Part shown: positions 52,229 through 61,068 of the stretch, one piece after another | Layout of the letters: every line of letters begins with the position of its first letter | Numbering within the stretch: position 1 is the stretch's first letter | Origin: Caldifarciminota bacterium | GTDB taxonomy: Bacteria > Hydrothermota > Hydrothermia > WGAB01 | DNA: 61,355 bases | Direction: 5' to 3' | NCBI GenBank assembly: GCA_015490555.1 | Contig: WFXO01000006.1 | Coordinates: forward strand, 1 to 61,355 | Program-made: the position numbers and the translations under genes | Notes under the pieces: model-generated | What the model was told of the DNA's origin: nothing | The model's database searches: none | Seen by the model: only the letters and a program-made list of their open reading frames with translations

Positions 52229-53373
52229 GTTACCACACAAACCCTCTGGAGCAACCCGGCAGTGTTCGGGCGGGAGGGATGAACATCGCCCTTCACCACC
52301 TCTCTCGAGAGATGGCTCAGCAAGGACATCGCATCGCAGTCGTCTCCTCCACACCGGCTTCCACCAGTAAAACCTGTGACTGTGGAGGCTATGAAATCTA
52401 CGTGTTCCCGAGGACGCATTTCAAGGAGCAGTTCGCGTCCTTTTTGGCATCCTTTGCTCCCGATATCCTTCACATCCACTACTGGGAGTCTGGCGTTCAG
52501 TGCTTGCCATGGTTGGGGCAATTCCCCATGGTGATGTCGTTCCACACGCTTGGCCGCGCAAAGGCTCAGGCCGGCGTCCCCTTAGACCCGACCCGGGATC
52601 GGTATGAAGAACTCCTGGTCCACCTCACAGACCTCATTGTTGCCCTGTCTGCCTGCGAAAGGGAGGACCTTCTGACCCTCTATGGGGCAGAACCCGATCG
52701 GGTCATGACCATCCACTATGGGGTCGATCTGGAACGGTTTCGTCCTCTGCCTCCCCGGGAATGCCTGCAGCGCATCGGACTCGATCGGCCATATCTCCTC
52801 TTTGTGGGCCGTTTCGTGCCGGAAAAGGGGCTCGCAATCCTCCTCCAAGCCCTCGCCATGCTGGACCTTGCCATCCCTCTGGTTGTTGTCGGGGGAACAA
52901 CTTCGGAGATTAACCAATTCCGGGATCAACATCGATCCCTCCTCGCCGTTCTCGGGGATCGGGTCCGGTTCATGGGGATGCAACCCCCGGAGGTGATGCC
53001 GTGGTTCTACGGTGGGGCGGTGGCCGTCGTGATTCCCTCCCTTTATGAATCTTTTGGGTTGGTTGCCCTGGAAAGCATGGCCTGTGGCATCCCGATTATC
53101 GCCTCCAATACCGGGGGCTTGAGGGGAATCGTTCAAGACGGCACGACCGGCCGGCTCTTTCCACCGGGGGATACTGCGGCACTGGCAAAGGCCATCCAGG
53201 AGGTGTGGCACTCTCCGGACAAGCGTCGGGGATGGGCACAAGCGGCATTCCAACGCGCGAAAGAATTTCCCTGGTCGAAATCAGCGGCGCTCCATCTGGA
53301 AGCCTATCAGATGGTGCTTCAGGGGGAACTCCCATGTCCATCCACGGCACAACCGTGTGAAGCCCGCCGGTAG
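52207..53373 (+). CDS. Family 4 glycosyltransferase
   Basis: A retaining GT-B enzyme of 388 aa. The N-terminal domain has RAGGMNIALHHLSREMAQQG (acceptor side) and FAPDILHIHYW. The C-terminal domain has LLFVGRFVPEKGLAILLQAL and the nucleotide-sugar motif PSLYESFGLVALESMACGIP with its E-x7-E pair. It resembles the MshA/sucrose-phosphate-synthase-like group, but the donor and acceptor cannot be deduced. The ATG overlaps the acetyltransferase by 22 bp, with GGAG 11 nt upstream. The 3' end is 10 bp from the convergent oxidase gene. Confidence 0.88.
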   Translation: MLRIVHVSYHTNPLEQPGSVRAGGMNIALHHLSREMAQQGHRIAVVSSTPASTSKTCDCGGYEIYVFPRTHFKEQFASFLASFAPDILHIHYWESGVQCLPWLGQFPMVMSFHTLGRAKAQAGVPLDPTRDRYEELLVHLTDLIVALSACEREDLLTLYGAEPDRVMTIHYGVDLERFRPLPPRECLQRIGLDRPYLLFVGRFVPEKGLAILLQALAMLDLAIPLVVVGGTTSEINQFRDQHRSLLAVLGDRVRFMGMQPPEVMPWFYGGAVAVVIPSLYESFGLVALESMACGIPIIASNTGGLRGIVQDGTTGRLFPPGDTAALAKAIQEVWHSPDKRRGWAQAAFQRAKEFPWSKSAALHLEAYQMVLQGELPCPSTAQPCEARR

Positions 53374-53383
53374 ATTGCTTGTG

Positions 53384-54724
53384 CTATCGCCCCAGCCCCT
53401 TCCGTTCCCGCCAGAAGTCTTCCAGGGCCAAATAGGTTCGGACCTTCCAACTTAACAGGAGCCGTAAAGGCTCTGGGGGCCAGGCCAACCCTTTCCGATT
53501 GACGAACCACAGATCGGTCAGTCCCGTCTTACGGTCCAGGGCTAAATCCGCCAAGATCCGTCCATTGCTGGGCATCAGGGAGACTCCATGACCGATGCAC
53601 CCCACATTGTAGATCACCCGTGGATCTTTGGCGTACCCCACCGCGGGGACCATATCCAGGGTCACAGAAAAGGGGCCACCCCATTGGTAAGACACCCGAA
53701 CCTCCCGGAGTTGTGGGAAAAGGGTCTTGAGAAAGGTCTCCAGGTGGCGGAAGACCTTGGGATTCCGATCGTAGTTCATGTTCCCGCCGAACCCGATCCC
53801 GACGGGTCCACCTCCCATCAACAGTCGGCCATCTGGCGAAGGGCGGAAATAGTGAATCAAGTTTCGAGCGTCTTCGATGCCCATGCGTTTTGACCACCCC
53901 ACGGCCTCCCATTGGGCGTCGGTCAGCGGATCCGTGGCGACCATGTACGTCCAGGCTGGGATTTGTCGCCGTCGGATCCAGGGGAAAAGATGGGACCATG
54001 CGTTGGTTGCAAAAATCACTCGATCGGCTTGTACCCGTCCATAAGGCGTTTGGAGTTCGATCTTTTTGCCGACCTTATTCACCGAGAGGACCGGGGTCCG
54101 TTCGTAGATTCGGGCTCCTTGCTCCTTCGCAATCCGTTTTAGTTCCCGGACGAGTTTCGCAGGGTGAACCAGGGCACACCGAGGCTCCCACCATCCCCCC
54201 AGGAAAACTTCAGAATGGACCTCGTCCTGCACACGGCCACGATCCCACCACTCAACGCCGGTGAACCCAATCCGCTCCGCAAGGTCCAACTCTTTCTGGA
54301 TATGACGGACATAACTCTCCGTCGTCGCGACGCGAAGGAACCCACTGCGTTCGTAATCACATTGCAAGTTGTGTTCCCGGACCAATCGATCTAAGTATTC
54401 CACGGCATCCACCATGTAGGCATAGGCTTCTCGAGTCTTTTCTTCGCCGTGGAGCATATGGGTCACGCTGAGGGAAACACCGAAGACGGTCATGGAGAAG
54501 CCACCGTTTCGGCCGCTCGCGCCGTAGCCTACCACTTGGGCTTCGAGGACTGCGACCTCGGCACCCGGATCCAGTTTCTTGATATGGTAGGCGGCGGAGT
54601 TTCCGGCGAACCCACCCCCGACAATGGCGATGTCTACCGTGAGGTCCCCCTCCAGATGCGGCTCTTCCGTATACTCCGTGGTAGCGAGCCAAAAAGACTT
54701 GCTTCGATAGTCTTCCAGCACCAT
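53384..54724 (-). CDS. FAD-dependent amine/amino-acid oxidoreductase (DAO family)
   Basis: A 446-aa flavoenzyme. The FAD-binding Rossmann motif is [19 protein letters not shown]. The glycine-rich [11 protein letters not shown] block is typical of the PuuB/glycine-oxidase branch, and a late substrate segment reads [19 protein letters not shown] followed by [20 protein letters not shown]. It probably oxidises an amine or N-methyl amino acid; the substrate is unknown. AGGAGG precedes the ATG at 54724. It is the last gene of the sugar cluster, 59 bp after galT, and has no obvious functional link to it. Confidence 0.85.
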   Translation of the reverse strand: MVLEDYRSKSFWLATTEYTEEPHLEGDLTVDIAIVGGGFAGNSAAYHIKKLDPGAEVAVLEAQVVGYGASGRNGGFSMTVFGVSLSVTHMLHGEEKTREAYAYMVDAVEYLDRLVREHNLQCDYERSGFLRVATTESYVRHIQKELDLAERIGFTGVEWWDRGRVQDEVHSEVFLGGWWEPRCALVHPAKLVRELKRIAKEQGARIYERTPVLSVNKVGKKIELQTPYGRVQADRVIFATNAWSHLFPWIRRRQIPAWTYMVATDPLTDAQWEAVGWSKRMGIEDARNLIHYFRPSPDGRLLMGGGPVGIGFGGNMNYDRNPKVFRHLETFLKTLFPQLREVRVSYQWGGPFSVTLDMVPAVGYAKDPRVIYNVGCIGHGVSLMPSNGRILADLALDRKTGLTDLWFVNRKGLAWPPEPLRLLLSWKVRTYLALEDFWRERKGLGR

Positions 54725-54783
54725 TAGAACACACCTCCTTTCCGGGGTTCACCCGGCCTTTTGGCTCGACGCAGCCGAACCTT

Positions 54784-55818
54784 TTAAGAAATCTCGACTT
54801 CTCTCAAGTACTTTGCCGCGTCTTCTGGAGGTGTGGGATTGATGTGAAGACCGGCTCCCCACTCAAAGCCCGCGATCTTGGTCACCCGTGGAATGATCTC
54901 AATGTGCCAGTGGTAATCGTACTCAATGGTCTCCCAGTAGTGCCGTCTCGCCGGACGAGAGTGGGGGGTTGGAGCGGTATGGAGAATCAAGTTATACGGT
55001 GGATCGTCTAAAGCCGTCTTTAGGCGGCGGAGGGTCTCCCCCAGGACCCGGCCCAGGACCCGGAGATCTTCATCGCTGAGTTGTGTGAAATCATGGAGAT
55101 GGCGCTTCGGGAAGATCCAGGTCTCAAAGGGGAACGACGACGCGAAGGGTTCCCACACAACATAGGCCTCGTTCTCGGCCACCACCCGATCCTTAAGCAG
55201 GAGTTCCTGCTTGATTAAATCACAGAAGATACAGCGTTCCTTCTGTTCGAAGTGTTGCTTGGCACATTTAAGTTCGGAGACCACGACAGGGGGGATGATC
55301 GGGGTCGCGATTAACTGGCTGTGGGGATGCGCCAGGGACGCACCGGCCTCCGCTCCATGGTTTCGGAAAAAGAGGATGTAGCGGAATCGCTCATCTTTGC
55401 GAAGGTCCAGCATGCGTTCCCGAACCGCAATCAAAACCGCCTGGAGTTCCTCCTCACTCAGAGCGTCCATGTGTCGGTGGTGGTCCGGGGTTTCAATGAT
55501 AACTTCGTGGGCGCCGATCCCTGTCGTCACATCAAAAATCCCGATTCCCTCGCGTTTCAGTTCTCCCTCGATCCGGAGGGCGGGATACTTATTGGGGACC
55601 ACGCGAACCTTCCATCCCGGTGTATCCGGCTCACGCGGGGCATCTGCAATGGCAAACACCTCGGGAGGGGTCATCTTCTCGTTCCCGGTGCAAAAGGGAC
55701 AATTGTTCGATGGCTTGGGCTCTTGCCGTTTCCGAATATAGTCCTGGGGCCTCAAACTCCGTTCTGATGCAATCACCACCCATCGAGGTCGGATGGGATC
55801 ATAACGTAATTCCGGCAT
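54784..55818 (-). CDS. galT: Galactose-1-phosphate uridylyltransferase family protein
   Basis: A HIT-superfamily nucleotidylyltransferase of 344 aa. The catalytic histidine lies in SLAHPHSQLIATP, with zinc-type cysteine pairs NCPFCTGNE and CIFCDL, and a second conserved block FPFETWIFPKRHLHDF. The classic GalT exchanges UMP between UDP-glucose and galactose 1-phosphate in the Leloir pathway. The HPHSQ form of the motif also occurs in relatives using other nucleotide sugars, so the substrate is not certain. AGGAGG stands 9 nt before the ATG. It overlaps the GH57 gene by 20 bp. Confidence 0.9.
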   Translation of the reverse strand: MPELRYDPIRPRWVVIASERSLRPQDYIRKRQEPKPSNNCPFCTGNEKMTPPEVFAIADAPREPDTPGWKVRVVPNKYPALRIEGELKREGIGIFDVTTGIGAHEVIIETPDHHRHMDALSEEELQAVLIAVRERMLDLRKDERFRYILFFRNHGAEAGASLAHPHSQLIATPIIPPVVVSELKCAKQHFEQKERCIFCDLIKQELLLKDRVVAENEAYVVWEPFASSFPFETWIFPKRHLHDFTQLSDEDLRVLGRVLGETLRRLKTALDDPPYNLILHTAPTPHSRPARRHYWETIEYDYHWHIEIIPRVTKIAGFEWGAGLHINPTPPEDAAKYLREVEIS

Positions 55819-57928
55819 GCTGGTTATCCTCCTTTGGTTGGATTTGCAACCTCACCTCGCGTGTCCATTCCCCCTCCTGTGGCAGGAACATGAGGAAAAG
55901 GGCATGACCTTGGTAAATCAAGTCCACCCCCTTTTCCGATTGGGAAACCGTATAAAATGGAAACAAAATCACTCGATCTGCGTGTTCAAAAGAAAGCGTC
56001 CACCCCAGGCCCGATGCATCATAAAAAACCAGTTCGGAGAGATCTTTAAGGATCGCTCGCCGATGGAAGGGGATCCGAGACGATCCCGCCTGGATCCAAC
56101 CGGACGTGGCAGAGGGAAAGATCCAGTTGATCTCCACCGCAAAATATGCTGCTCTTGGAAGCGTGCCCTGGAGTTGATAAAGCGTTCGGAACTCGGTGGA
56201 AGACCGTACCTCGTAGGTCTTTTCGATCCGAAAGCGAGCGCCTCGAATCTCGGCATCGATAGAGAAGGTAATTGATAACCCTGCAAGATCCACAGCATAC
56301 CGTTGTTGAGCCAAAGGAACCCAGTCCGGGAGGTTACCCCGATGGAGTTGCTTCAATGAAACACCTTTGGGGAGCAGATGATCTACGAACGAAACACGTG
56401 GAGCCTTGTCAAAGTAAAGTTCACGCCGAGCCTTTTTGGGGATGTGTTTCTGAACCTCATGGATGGAAGCAACGCCGTGGACGGGCTCTTCCGATGGCAG
56501 TGCAGGCTCCGCGTGTAGCCACAAGTCGTGATAGTGTTCCCGATGGCGAGCCAAGGTGTTTTGAAAGTTATACCGGGCGGGCCACCAGGAGAGTTCTTCA
56601 ATGACTCCACCCCTTTCATCGGCCATCACGGACCAATGGGGCCCCTTCCAGAGGTACTCCCGGGAGCCATCCCGGTCGAGATCCAGGACTTGTTCCCAGG
56701 ATTCCGTCCCAATGCCTCTCTGTGCCAGTCGTTTCCAGTGAGATTCAGTGGCCTCAATGAGTTCACGATAAATGGCGTGTCGAAGATGTGGTAAATAGAT
56801 CCCCCCGAAGACGCCATGCCAGTAAGCGTCGTTACATTGAGCGCGAAGGACATGAGCCATCGCGGGGTCGTCTGTCCATTGGGGAGGATGTGAACCAGGC
56901 TCAGGGTGGGTCTCGCGAATCCAGTTTCGGGTCCAGAGCATCCGGCCAAACATTCGGGCGGACTCCGGATATTTCACGAGAAAGTTCTTCCAAATGCCCC
57001 CACGGAGAAAAGGCTGGATGGTCGGCCAATCAGAATGTTGTTCTAAGGTTTGGACGACCTGTACAAACCGGCGAGCCGCCTCGGCGGGCAAGGCCCACTC
57101 ATTCATTTCGAAGTAAGAGGCGGAAGGTAGGTACACTGTCCCTTCCGCGGGATGGGTGTCCAGGTACGCTCCAAAGGTCATAGGCTGGAGCCAATCCGTT
57201 TCCAGGACCCGTTCAATAAATCGGCGGAGCCACTGTTTCTGGTAGACCCAAGTGTAGGTCTTGGGCCAGAGGCCGAACTTCTCGCCGTCATCAAAGACGA
57301 TGGCAGCCCGGCCACCCAGGTCCCGGATCTGATCCAGGTACGCAAAGAGATCATTCAGAGGCCTGAACGGGATCAGGTACCGGAGGGTTTGATCAATAGG
57401 GAAAACGGCCAGCGATTGGGCCTCTATCGGGTGGTGCCAGTAGCCGTGGAGTTTGTGTTTGGGGATGCCCACTTGCAAGAAGTGGGCATCGTCGACTACG
57501 AAATACCGAATCCCTGCCGAGACGAGTTCTGGCAAAATTTCCGCTTCGAACACCCGTTCGGTAAGCCAGAGGCCCTGAGCAGGGACACCCAACCAGTGTT
57601 GATGGAGGGCTTGGGCCTTTTGAAGTTGGAGGAGACGATCTTCCCGTGGCAGTGCTGCCAAGACCGGCTCGGCATAGCCACTGATCACCACCTCCGCCTG
57701 ACCTCGTTCGACTTGCTCACGAATGAGCGAAAGAAATTCCGGATGATGCTCGCTCAAAAATTCGAGAAGAGGCCCTGAAAAGTGATAGGTCACGGAAAAT
57801 TCAGGATACTCGTGAACGATTTCGACGAAAGGTCGGTAAGCCCGTTGATACGCGCGTTCGAAGACATCCAGGAAGTTCCCCAGGGGTTGATGGTTATGGA
57901 CCCCGAAAAGCAACTTCAGAGGTCTCAA
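55799..57928 (-). CDS. GH57 4-alpha-glucanotransferase/alpha-amylase-like enzyme
   Basis: A 709-aa glycoside hydrolase family 57 protein that should rearrange or cleave alpha-1,4-glucans. It opens with the family block LLFGVHNHQPLGNF. It has the nucleophile glutamate in GLWLTERVFEAEILPEL and the acid/base aspartate in AIVFDDGEKFGLWPKTY, as in the Thermococcus glucanotransferase. A C-terminal mutarotase-like beta-sandwich (from about residue 430) follows. No signal peptide, so it acts on cytosolic glycogen or maltodextrin. The start is TTG at 57928 with GGGAGG 7 nt away; it overlaps the stop of the nucleotidyltransferase by 4 bp (TTGA). Confidence 0.9.
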   Translation of the reverse strand: MRPLKLLFGVHNHQPLGNFLDVFERAYQRAYRPFVEIVHEYPEFSVTYHFSGPLLEFLSEHHPEFLSLIREQVERGQAEVVISGYAEPVLAALPREDRLLQLQKAQALHQHWLGVPAQGLWLTERVFEAEILPELVSAGIRYFVVDDAHFLQVGIPKHKLHGYWHHPIEAQSLAVFPIDQTLRYLIPFRPLNDLFAYLDQIRDLGGRAAIVFDDGEKFGLWPKTYTWVYQKQWLRRFIERVLETDWLQPMTFGAYLDTHPAEGTVYLPSASYFEMNEWALPAEAARRFVQVVQTLEQHSDWPTIQPFLRGGIWKNFLVKYPESARMFGRMLWTRNWIRETHPEPGSHPPQWTDDPAMAHVLRAQCNDAYWHGVFGGIYLPHLRHAIYRELIEATESHWKRLAQRGIGTESWEQVLDLDRDGSREYLWKGPHWSVMADERGGVIEELSWWPARYNFQNTLARHREHYHDLWLHAEPALPSEEPVHGVASIHEVQKHIPKKARRELYFDKAPRVSFVDHLLPKGVSLKQLHRGNLPDWVPLAQQRYAVDLAGLSITFSIDAEIRGARFRIEKTYEVRSSTEFRTLYQLQGTLPRAAYFAVEINWIFPSATSGWIQAGSSRIPFHRRAILKDLSELVFYDASGLGWTLSFEHADRVILFPFYTVSQSEKGVDLIYQGHALFLMFLPQEGEWTREVRLQIQPKEDNQHAGITL

Positions 57929-58629
57929 AGGATGGCCTCCCTCCGCTTCTCGAATTCCTCCTGGGCACGGCGCCAGTCCTCTTCCCGTCCGATATCCAAC
58001 CAGAACCCTTCGTAGAGGAATGCCTGTACCGGTTCACGGGCCCTTAAGAGCGTCCAGACTAAGTCCGGAAGATCGAATTTTTTCCCCTCTGGAATGAAGG
58101 CAAACACCTGTGGGCTCATTGCATAGATGCCCATGGAAACAGGATACCGGAGGACTGGTTTCTCCTGGAATCCGGTCACTTTGTTTCCCTCCAGTTCGAG
58201 GACGCCGAAATCTACCGACACCTCCCGATGGGTCACCGCCAAGGTGAGGACCGCACCGGAAGCGACGTGAGCATCCATCACTTTAGAAAAGTCTAAATCT
58301 GTCAGGATGTCCCCATTGACCACCAGAAACGGTTCACTTTGGAGTTCTTTTCGTAAAAGGGCCAGCGGCCCGACGGTGCCCAAGGGCTCTTCTTCCATCG
58401 AGTACTGGATTCGGACCCCCCATTTCTTGCCTCCCTGGAAGTAGGCTTCAATAAGACCTGCCAAGTGCCCTACGGCAAAGTACAAATCTGTGAAGCCCGA
58501 GCGTTTAAGTTGTCGGATCAAGATTTCCACCACCGGATACTCCCCAACTGGCATGAGGGGTTTCGGTAACAGGGTGGTATAAGGTTCCAGGCGGCGGCCT
58601 TTACCGCCAGCGAGGATGACGGCTTTCAA
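57925..58629 (-). CDS. Sugar-phosphate nucleotidyltransferase
   Basis: A 234-aa GT-A-fold pyrophosphorylase making an NDP-sugar from a sugar 1-phosphate and NTP. It has the signature LKAVILAGGKGRRLEPYT, the substrate lysine in LLPKPLMPVGEYPVVE, EEEPLGTVGPLALL and the metal aspartate in FLVVNGDILTDLD. It is shorter than RmlA and lacks the left-handed helix domain of GlgC, so the substrate remains open. The start is TTG at 58629, supported by GGAGG 7 nt upstream and by the conserved N-terminus. It overlaps the epimerase gene by 29 bp and GH57 by 4 bp. Confidence 0.88.
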   Translation of the reverse strand: MKAVILAGGKGRRLEPYTTLLPKPLMPVGEYPVVEILIRQLKRSGFTDLYFAVGHLAGLIEAYFQGGKKWGVRIQYSMEEEPLGTVGPLALLRKELQSEPFLVVNGDILTDLDFSKVMDAHVASGAVLTLAVTHREVSVDFGVLELEGNKVTGFQEKPVLRYPVSMGIYAMSPQVFAFIPEGKKFDLPDLVWTLLRAREPVQAFLYEGFWLDIGREEDWRRAQEEFEKRREAIL

Positions 58630-59614
58630 ACCAGAACCTCCATGCAGGATCTTTGAGTTTTTCCTGGACCCATCGGATTGTCCGCTCAAGCCCTTGGTCA
58701 AGGGAAACTTTCGGTTGCCACTGGATCAGTTGACGCGCCTTGGAAGGGTCTGCAATCAGAGCCTGGACTTCGCTGGTCTCCGGTCGGATTCGTTCGTCCT
58801 CTTGCTGGATTTCGAGTGACGTACCCAGGAGTGCCTCGATTTTCGCAATCAAATCCCGGATGGAGATTCCTTTACCGGTGCCGAGGTTGAACTCTTCTCC
58901 AACGGTCTCCTCGGATTCCGCAGATGCGATAAGCCCTCCCACCGTATCTGTCACGAATGTGAAATCACGGACAGGATGAAGGTTGCCGATCTTTACACCT
59001 CCTTGGGTCAAGGCCTGAATCACAATGCTCATGATCACAGCCCGAGGGGACTGGCGCGGTCCGAAGGTATTGAATGGACGAACGATGGTGACCGGGAGGC
59101 CATAGGTGGCATAAAAACTCCGGGCCAATTCATCAGCACCGGTTTTCGAGGCGGCATAGGGGGATTGGGCATGTCTGGGATGCCGTTCGTCCATGGGGGT
59201 GTACACCGCTGTCCCATACACCTCTGAAGACGAGACGTGGATCACCCGGGGCATCGGAGCCAGAGTTCGAGATGCTTCCAATACATTGAGGGTGCCCAAC
59301 ACGTTGACTTCCACGACCTCTCGGGGGTGATCGTAAGAGTAGGGGACGGAGATGACCGCTCCCAAATGGAACACAATGTCTGTCCCTGTGACCGCTTCCC
59401 GAACCGCTGCAGGGTCTCGGAGGTCTCCGAAAATCCAATCGATTTGATCACGCAATCCTTCTGGAAGGTCCCGGAGCATCCCCAAATCCCCGTGGGAGGT
59501 ATACCGGACAAAGGCGCGAACATGAGCGCCCCGATGGAGTAGGGCCTCGACCAGATGGGAGCCAATAAAGCCAGAAGCGCCCGTCACCAGGATCTTTCTG
59601 CCCTTAAGATCCAT
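58601..59614 (-). CDS. NAD-dependent sugar epimerase/dehydratase (extended SDR)
   Basis: A 337-aa nucleotide-sugar-modifying enzyme. The Rossmann motif is KILVTGASGFIGSHLVEAL. The catalytic Ser and Tyr-xxx-Lys are in HVSSSEVYG and SPYAASKTGADELA. NTFGPRQSPRAVI and RDFTFVTDTVGGL follow, typical of GDP- or dTDP-sugar dehydratases and 4-epimerases. The exact reaction is unclear. The ATG at 59614 follows GAGG. It is the first gene of the five-gene cluster and lies 66 nt below a perfect consensus promoter. Confidence 0.9.
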   Translation of the reverse strand: MDLKGRKILVTGASGFIGSHLVEALLHRGAHVRAFVRYTSHGDLGMLRDLPEGLRDQIDWIFGDLRDPAAVREAVTGTDIVFHLGAVISVPYSYDHPREVVEVNVLGTLNVLEASRTLAPMPRVIHVSSSEVYGTAVYTPMDERHPRHAQSPYAASKTGADELARSFYATYGLPVTIVRPFNTFGPRQSPRAVIMSIVIQALTQGGVKIGNLHPVRDFTFVTDTVGGLIASAESEETVGEEFNLGTGKGISIRDLIAKIEALLGTSLEIQQEDERIRPETSEVQALIADPSKARQLIQWQPKVSLDQGLERTIRWVQEKLKDPAWRFWFESRHPRWR

Positions 59615-59679
59615 TGGAATCCTCGGGAAGTTTCTGTTGTCTCTCCAAACAGTGTGAGTGGCCAAAAAGCACGATGCCA

Positions 59680-59708
59680 ATTATAGAAACCCCTTGAAAA
59701 GGTGTCAA
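59680..59708 (-). promoter_or_regulatory. Perfect consensus promoter of the sugar cluster
   Basis: TTGACA (59703-59708), 17-nt spacer and TATAAT (59680-59685): 12 of 12 bases. An inverted repeat, CCTTGA-N7-TCAAGG (59692-59710), covers the -35 and could bind a repressor. Such a strong promoter would likely need control. Confidence 0.92.
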
Positions 59709-59737
59709 GGAAAACCGCCATAAATGCTTCATGAGGC

Positions 59738-59934
59738 TTAAGACTTCCTCACGGCTCACGCTCCTCCGAGGATACCGTTCTCCTCCTTTGGGAAAGGCCG
59801 AGGAAATTCCTTCGGGTCTTTGTGTCATCAAGTTCTAAGATGGGTAAACGGTGGTGACAGCAGATCACCAATCGGTTCAGGATCAGTAGATTCTCACGCA
59901 GGAGGTAAGGCTGGGAACTTCGAGGAAGTCTTTA
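59738..59934 (-). other. Candidate structured non-coding RNA between nadD and the sugar cluster
   Basis: This stretch carries no convincing gene. It is bounded by a perfect 11-bp inverted repeat, AAGACTTCCTC (59740-59750) and GAGGAAGTCTT (59922-59932). Inside are compact hairpins: TGGTGA/TCACCA with a 7-nt loop (59852-59870), CCGAGG/CCTTCGG (59798-59815) and CCTTT/AAAGG (59785-59797). On the minus strand a TATAAA box (59938-59943) ends 5 nt before the closing stem, at the nadD stop codon, but has no -35. Length (about 195 nt) and long closing stem recall 6S-type RNA, yet no family motif is recognised. Strand and existence are uncertain. Confidence 0.35.
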
Positions 59935-60495
59935 AGTTTTATACAGCCCCTGTTGCTCGATATAGTCGGCGACTCCCGCGGGGACAAAAAGCCTGTAAGG
60001 ACGCCCCTCACGGATCCTTTGGCGAATCTCTGAGGCAGAAATTTGGATCTGTCGGACGTGGACAAAGAGGACTTGGGAATCGTAAGGATTCGGTTCTCGT
60101 GATACCCCCGGACGTTCGAAAACCACGATCCGGGCGAGCGAAAGGATTTTCTCTGGGTTGTACCATTCAGGGAAGGTTCGATACTGGTCTACCCCCATGA
60201 AGAAGTAGAGTTCCCCAAGGGACTGGAGGTGGGGAAGCACGTTCGCCGTGTAAGATTTTTCCAAGTTGAGTCGTCGCTCCAGATCCGAGGCTGTGAAATA
60301 TGGGAAGTCCTGGATGGCCCGGAGGACCATTTCGTAACGATCTTCAAAAGATGCAACCGCTTCTTTGTGAGGAGGGTGATAACTGACCAAAAAAAGGACC
60401 TTGTCTAACCGGAGAGTTTCTAATACATCCTGCGCAACGATGAGGTGGCCGATATGAATGGGATCAAATCGACCCCCAAAGATTCCGATCTTCAT
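59932..60495 (-). CDS. nadD: Nicotinate-nucleotide adenylyltransferase
   Basis: It adenylates nicotinate mononucleotide in NAD synthesis. The 187-aa product has the nucleotidyltransferase start MKIGIFGGRFDPIHIGHLIV with the catalytic GGxFDPxHxGH motif. SYHPPHK (substrate binding), FFMGVDQYRTFPEW and the closing ISASEIRQRI follow. The ATG overlaps the def stop by 4 bp (ATGA). Its stop codon lies at the edge of the candidate RNA. Confidence 0.95.
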   Translation of the reverse strand: MKIGIFGGRFDPIHIGHLIVAQDVLETLRLDKVLFLVSYHPPHKEAVASFEDRYEMVLRAIQDFPYFTASDLERRLNLEKSYTANVLPHLQSLGELYFFMGVDQYRTFPEWYNPEKILSLARIVVFERPGVSREPNPYDSQVLFVHVRQIQISASEIRQRIREGRPYRLFVPAGVADYIEQQGLYKT

Positions 60496-61061
60496 GTGGG
60501 GAGTGAGGAGGACGCTTTAGGTTTTGCAGATTGAGGGATGGATTGTCCTTTGGAACGCAAGTTCCTCCGCCACCGGGCCAGTTCAATCCGGGCGACATCC
60601 TCCGGGACCCGCTGGATAAAAAGAATGCCGTTGATGTGGTCGATCTCGTGTGCCAAGACCCGCGCGTAGAATCCGCGTGCACGAATCTTGATGGGGCGAA
60701 GGTGCCCGTCCACAAATTCCTGTGCTTCGACCTCGATGAGGGTTGGGCGTTCAACCTGCAAATAAAGGCCAGGGAAGGATAAACACCCTTCTTCGTCGAT
60801 CTCTGCCCCTTCGAAATAAGTGATGATCGGATTCAACAAAATTTGAACTCCTTCCCCCAATCCCACCGGTTCTTTTTTGATGGTGATCATCCGCTTCAGA
60901 ACCCCAATTTGGTTTGCCGCAAGGCCGACGCCCTCGTGGGCAAGCATTGTGTCTGTCATGTCCTCTGCGAGTTGTAGGATCTCCTCTGTCACTTCCCGGA
61001 TCGGTTCTGCGGCCATCTCGAGGACAGGGTCACCGTAAAGACGGATCCGTCGTACTGCCAT
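60492..61061 (-). CDS. def: Peptide deformylase
   Basis: It removes the formyl group from nascent proteins. The 189-aa product has all three metal/catalytic motifs: GVGLAANQIG, EEGCLSFPG (Cys ligand) and HEIDHINGILF (two His ligands and the catalytic Glu). A basic C-terminal tail of about 25 residues extends beyond the domain. It overlaps nadD by 4 bp and follows yajC by 7 bp. Presence of SD-independent genes in the window makes formyl-Met removal relevant, but nothing here is unusual. Confidence 0.96.
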   Translation of the reverse strand: MAVRRIRLYGDPVLEMAAEPIREVTEEILQLAEDMTDTMLAHEGVGLAANQIGVLKRMITIKKEPVGLGEGVQILLNPIITYFEGAEIDEEGCLSFPGLYLQVERPTLIEVEAQEFVDGHLRPIKIRARGFYARVLAHEIDHINGILFIQRVPEDVARIELARWRRNLRSKGQSIPQSAKPKASSSLPT

Positions 61062-61068
61062 CCTTTTA

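Noticed and set aside
59798..59820. Similarity of GAGGAAATTCC to the RNase P RNA P4 motif
   Set aside because: Only partial match, the second P4 strand is missing and the region is too short for RNase P RNA.
59604..59831. A 75-codon frame upstream of the epimerase gene
   Set aside because: It spans the consensus promoter, shows no homology and overlaps the real start in another frame.
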